Shown: piece by piece, positions 62,492 to 64,000 of the stretch
Numbering within the stretch: the first letter of the stretch is position 1
Layout of the letters: every line of letters begins with the position of its first letter
From: Anaerosacchariphilus hominis
Lineage (GTDB): Bacteria > Bacillota > Clostridia > Lachnospirales > Lachnospiraceae
NCBI RefSeq assembly: GCF_014290175.1
Contig: NZ_JACOOR010000002.1
Span: 1-64,000, forward strand
Reading direction: 5' to 3'
DNA: 64,000 nt
Translations under genes and position numbers: made by a program
Notes under the pieces: generated by a model
Told to the model about the DNA's origin: nothing
The model's database searches: none
The model's input: only the letters and a program-made list of their open reading frames with translations

Positions 62492-63598
62492 ATGGATATT
62501 CCAGTTACGAGATCGTCAATGCCGAGTTTTGAAGAGTATGTAGAGGAAATTAAAGAATTATGGGAGTCCCATTGGTTAACTAATATGGGAATAAAACATA
62601 AAACTTTAGAAGAACAGTTGAAAAAATATTTAGGAGTGAATGGAATATCTTTGTTCTGCAATGGTCATATGGCTCTTGAAATGGCTATTCAAGCAATGAA
62701 TTTATCTGGCGAAGTAATTACGACACCGTTTACATTTGCATCGACAACACATGCAATTGTAAGGAACGGTTTGACACCGGTTTTTTGTGATATTAACGAA
62801 AAAGATTATACAATAGATGTAGATAAAATAGAAACACTTATTACAGATAAAACATCCGCTATTATACCGGTACATGTTTATGGAAATATGTGTGACGTTG
62901 AAAGAATAGAAAAATTGGCGCGTAAATATGATTTAAAGGTTATTTATGATGCAGCACACGCATTTGGTGTCAAGTATAAGGGAAAAAGCGCGGCGGTCTA
63001 TGGAGATGCAGCTATGTTTAGTTTTCACGCTACAAAAGTATACAATACGATTGAAGGTGGAGCAGTTTGTTTTGAGTCAGATGATTATGGATTAGATTTG
63101 TACAGAATAAAAAATTTTGGTATAAGGAATGAAGAAGTCGTAGATGCTGTAGGTGCGAATGCTAAGATGAACGAATTTCAGGCAGCAATGGGAATTTGTA
63201 ATTTACGCCATCTTGATGAAGAAATTGCAAAACGGAAAATAGCACATGATATTTATATAGAGCAATTAAAAGGCATAAAGGGATTATATTTACCGCAACA
63301 GCAGGAAAATGTTGAGAGCAATTATGCGTATTTTCCAATTCGGATAAATGAAAATGAATTTGGTATGTCCAGGGATGCATTATATTTATATCTGAAAGAA
63401 CATGGAGTGTTTTCCAGAAAATATTTCTATCCATTAACAAATTCGTTTGAATGTTATCGAGATAAATTTGATGTAGAAAAAACACCAGTGGCTTTATCGG
63501 TATCTAATGAAGTTTTAACATTGCCTTTATATGCGGAGTTATCTGAAGCAGATGTGAAAAAAATATGTAAGATAATAGCACAAAGAGCAAAAGCATGA
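62492..63598 (+). CDS. DegT/DnrJ/EryC1/StrS-family sugar aminotransferase
   Basis: A 368-residue PLP-dependent aminotransferase. Signature pieces are GHMALEMAIQAM, DAAHAFG and the PLP Lys in SFHATKVYNTIEGGAV; the C-terminal REKYFYPL-like SRKYFYPLT completes the family. It would transfer an amino group to the 4-keto sugar made by the upstream dehydratase, as PglE does. It starts 12 nt after it, with AGAGGAGAATGCT as ribosome binding site. Confidence 0.92.
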   Translation: MDIPVTRSSMPSFEEYVEEIKELWESHWLTNMGIKHKTLEEQLKKYLGVNGISLFCNGHMALEMAIQAMNLSGEVITTPFTFASTTHAIVRNGLTPVFCDINEKDYTIDVDKIETLITDKTSAIIPVHVYGNMCDVERIEKLARKYDLKVIYDAAHAFGVKYKGKSAAVYGDAAMFSFHATKVYNTIEGGAVCFESDDYGLDLYRIKNFGIRNEEVVDAVGANAKMNEFQAAMGICNLRHLDEEIAKRKIAHDIYIEQLKGIKGLYLPQQQENVESNYAYFPIRINENEFGMSRDALYLYLKEHGVFSRKYFYPLTNSFECYRDKFDVEKTPVALSVSNEVLTLPLYAELSEADVKKICKIIAQRAKA

Positions 63599-63625
63599 GA
63601 TAAAAACAGGATAAGGAGAACGGAT

Positions 63626-64000
63626 ATGAAAAAGTTAATGATTTTAGGTGGTTCCAGATATATAATTCCAGTTATCGAAACAGCTCATAAGTTGGGCATA
63701 TATGTAATAACATGCGACTATTTACCAGATAACATAGCACATAAATATTCAGATGAATATCACAATGTTAGTATTATAGATAAGGAAGCAACGTTACATG
63801 TGGCAGAAGAAATAGGAATAGATGGAATAATCTCATTTGCATGTGATCCAGGTGTTGTTACGGCAGCTTATATTGCAGAAAAAATGGGGCTCCCATTTCA
63901 ATGCTCATACAAAGCAGCTGACATATTACAAGATAAAGGGAAATTCAGAAAATTTTTAGCGGACAACAATTTTAATGTACCAAATGCAAAAAGATATACA
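63626..64000 (+). CDS. ATP-grasp family protein, 5' part (truncated by window end)
   Basis: The frame opens at ATG 63626 (MKKLMILGGSRYIIPVIETA) after AAGGAGAACGGAT and runs open to the end. The N-terminal pre-ATP-grasp Rossmann-like domain is visible (GIYVITCDYLPDN, IGIDGIISFACDPGVVTAAYIAEKMGLP), leading into the start of the ATP-grasp lid (KGKFRKFLADNNFNVP). Such proteins form amide or ester bonds and often modify sugars in these clusters. The rest lies outside the window. Confidence 0.88.
   Translation, partial: MKKLMILGGSRYIIPVIETAHKLGIYVITCDYLPDNIAHKYSDEYHNVSIIDKEATLHVAEEIGIDGIISFACDPGVVTAAYIAEKMGLPFQCSYKAADILQDKGKFRKFLADNNFNVPNAKRYT

Overview
The window looks like a chromosomal segment of an endospore-forming gut Firmicute, most likely Lachnospiraceae (class Clostridia). 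The reasons are an alpha/beta-type small acid-soluble spore protein, the tig-clpP-clpX-lon-ysxC order, Firmicute-type tRNA clusters, DUF4364 and DUF1700-like genes, many AGGAGG ribosome binding sites, and GC-rich housekeeping genes next to AT-rich accessory DNA. The species cannot be named from sequence reading alone.

Layout. 1-1385: 3' end of a 23S rRNA gene followed by six tRNA genes; no 5S gene was seen. 1470-12795: a cytidylate-kinase-like protein, an MMPL/RND-type exporter with a bactofilin-like tail, a large GLUG-repeat surface protein, a DUF1700/HAAS membrane protein, a small Ser/Lys/Asn-rich peptide with a sigma-G-like promoter, a rhodanese, an rRNA methyltransferase, a papain-like secreted protease, RdgB and a phosphodiesterase. 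12870-13683: a seven-tRNA array behind a strong sigma-A promoter, followed at 13.8-14.4 kb by a Phd/RelE-type toxin-antitoxin pair with a palindromic operator. 14519-29575: mostly core genes, including an acyltransferase-like protein lacking its catalytic His, a sugar-type ABC lipoprotein, pyrC, an XRE regulator, a CYTH protein, a DJ-1 protein, an SASP, tig, clpP, clpX, lon, ysxC, an AI-2E-type permease, DUF4364 and a TIGR01212 radical SAM protein.

From 29.7 kb the window becomes accessory. A 14.2 kb gene encodes a secreted protein of about 4,728 residues: signal peptide, acidic linker, transglutaminase-like domain, about 3,100 residues of choline-binding-type repeats, FN3, and a DUF5722/glycosidase-like C-terminus. 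Its promoter region carries a duplicated 70-bp unit, each copy with an extended -10 inside an inverted repeat. About 4 kb downstream of its end is a lic-type operon (wHTH-cytidylyltransferase-choline kinase fusion, second nucleotidyltransferase, BCCT transporter) able to import choline and activate it to CDP-choline. The simplest model is that the cell decorates its surface with phosphocholine and the giant protein docks on it. Between them lies an unrecognised AT-rich operon: a helical-plus-nitrilase gene apparently split by a frameshift, a wHTH protein, an all-alpha protein and a HAD phosphatase.

After an IS481-like transposase relic comes a low-GC putative defence island (52.9-60.35 kb): a SIR2 / P-loop NTPase / helical-repeat protein, a 1,193-residue helical-repeat protein with GreAB-C-like and PIN-like C-terminal regions, and a coiled-coil, single-TM, SH3-like protein. 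The window ends in a surface-glycan cluster (CapD/PglF-type dehydratase, DegT aminotransferase, truncated ATP-grasp protein) driven by a clear extended -10 promoter. All family calls are from reading motifs; no database search was run.
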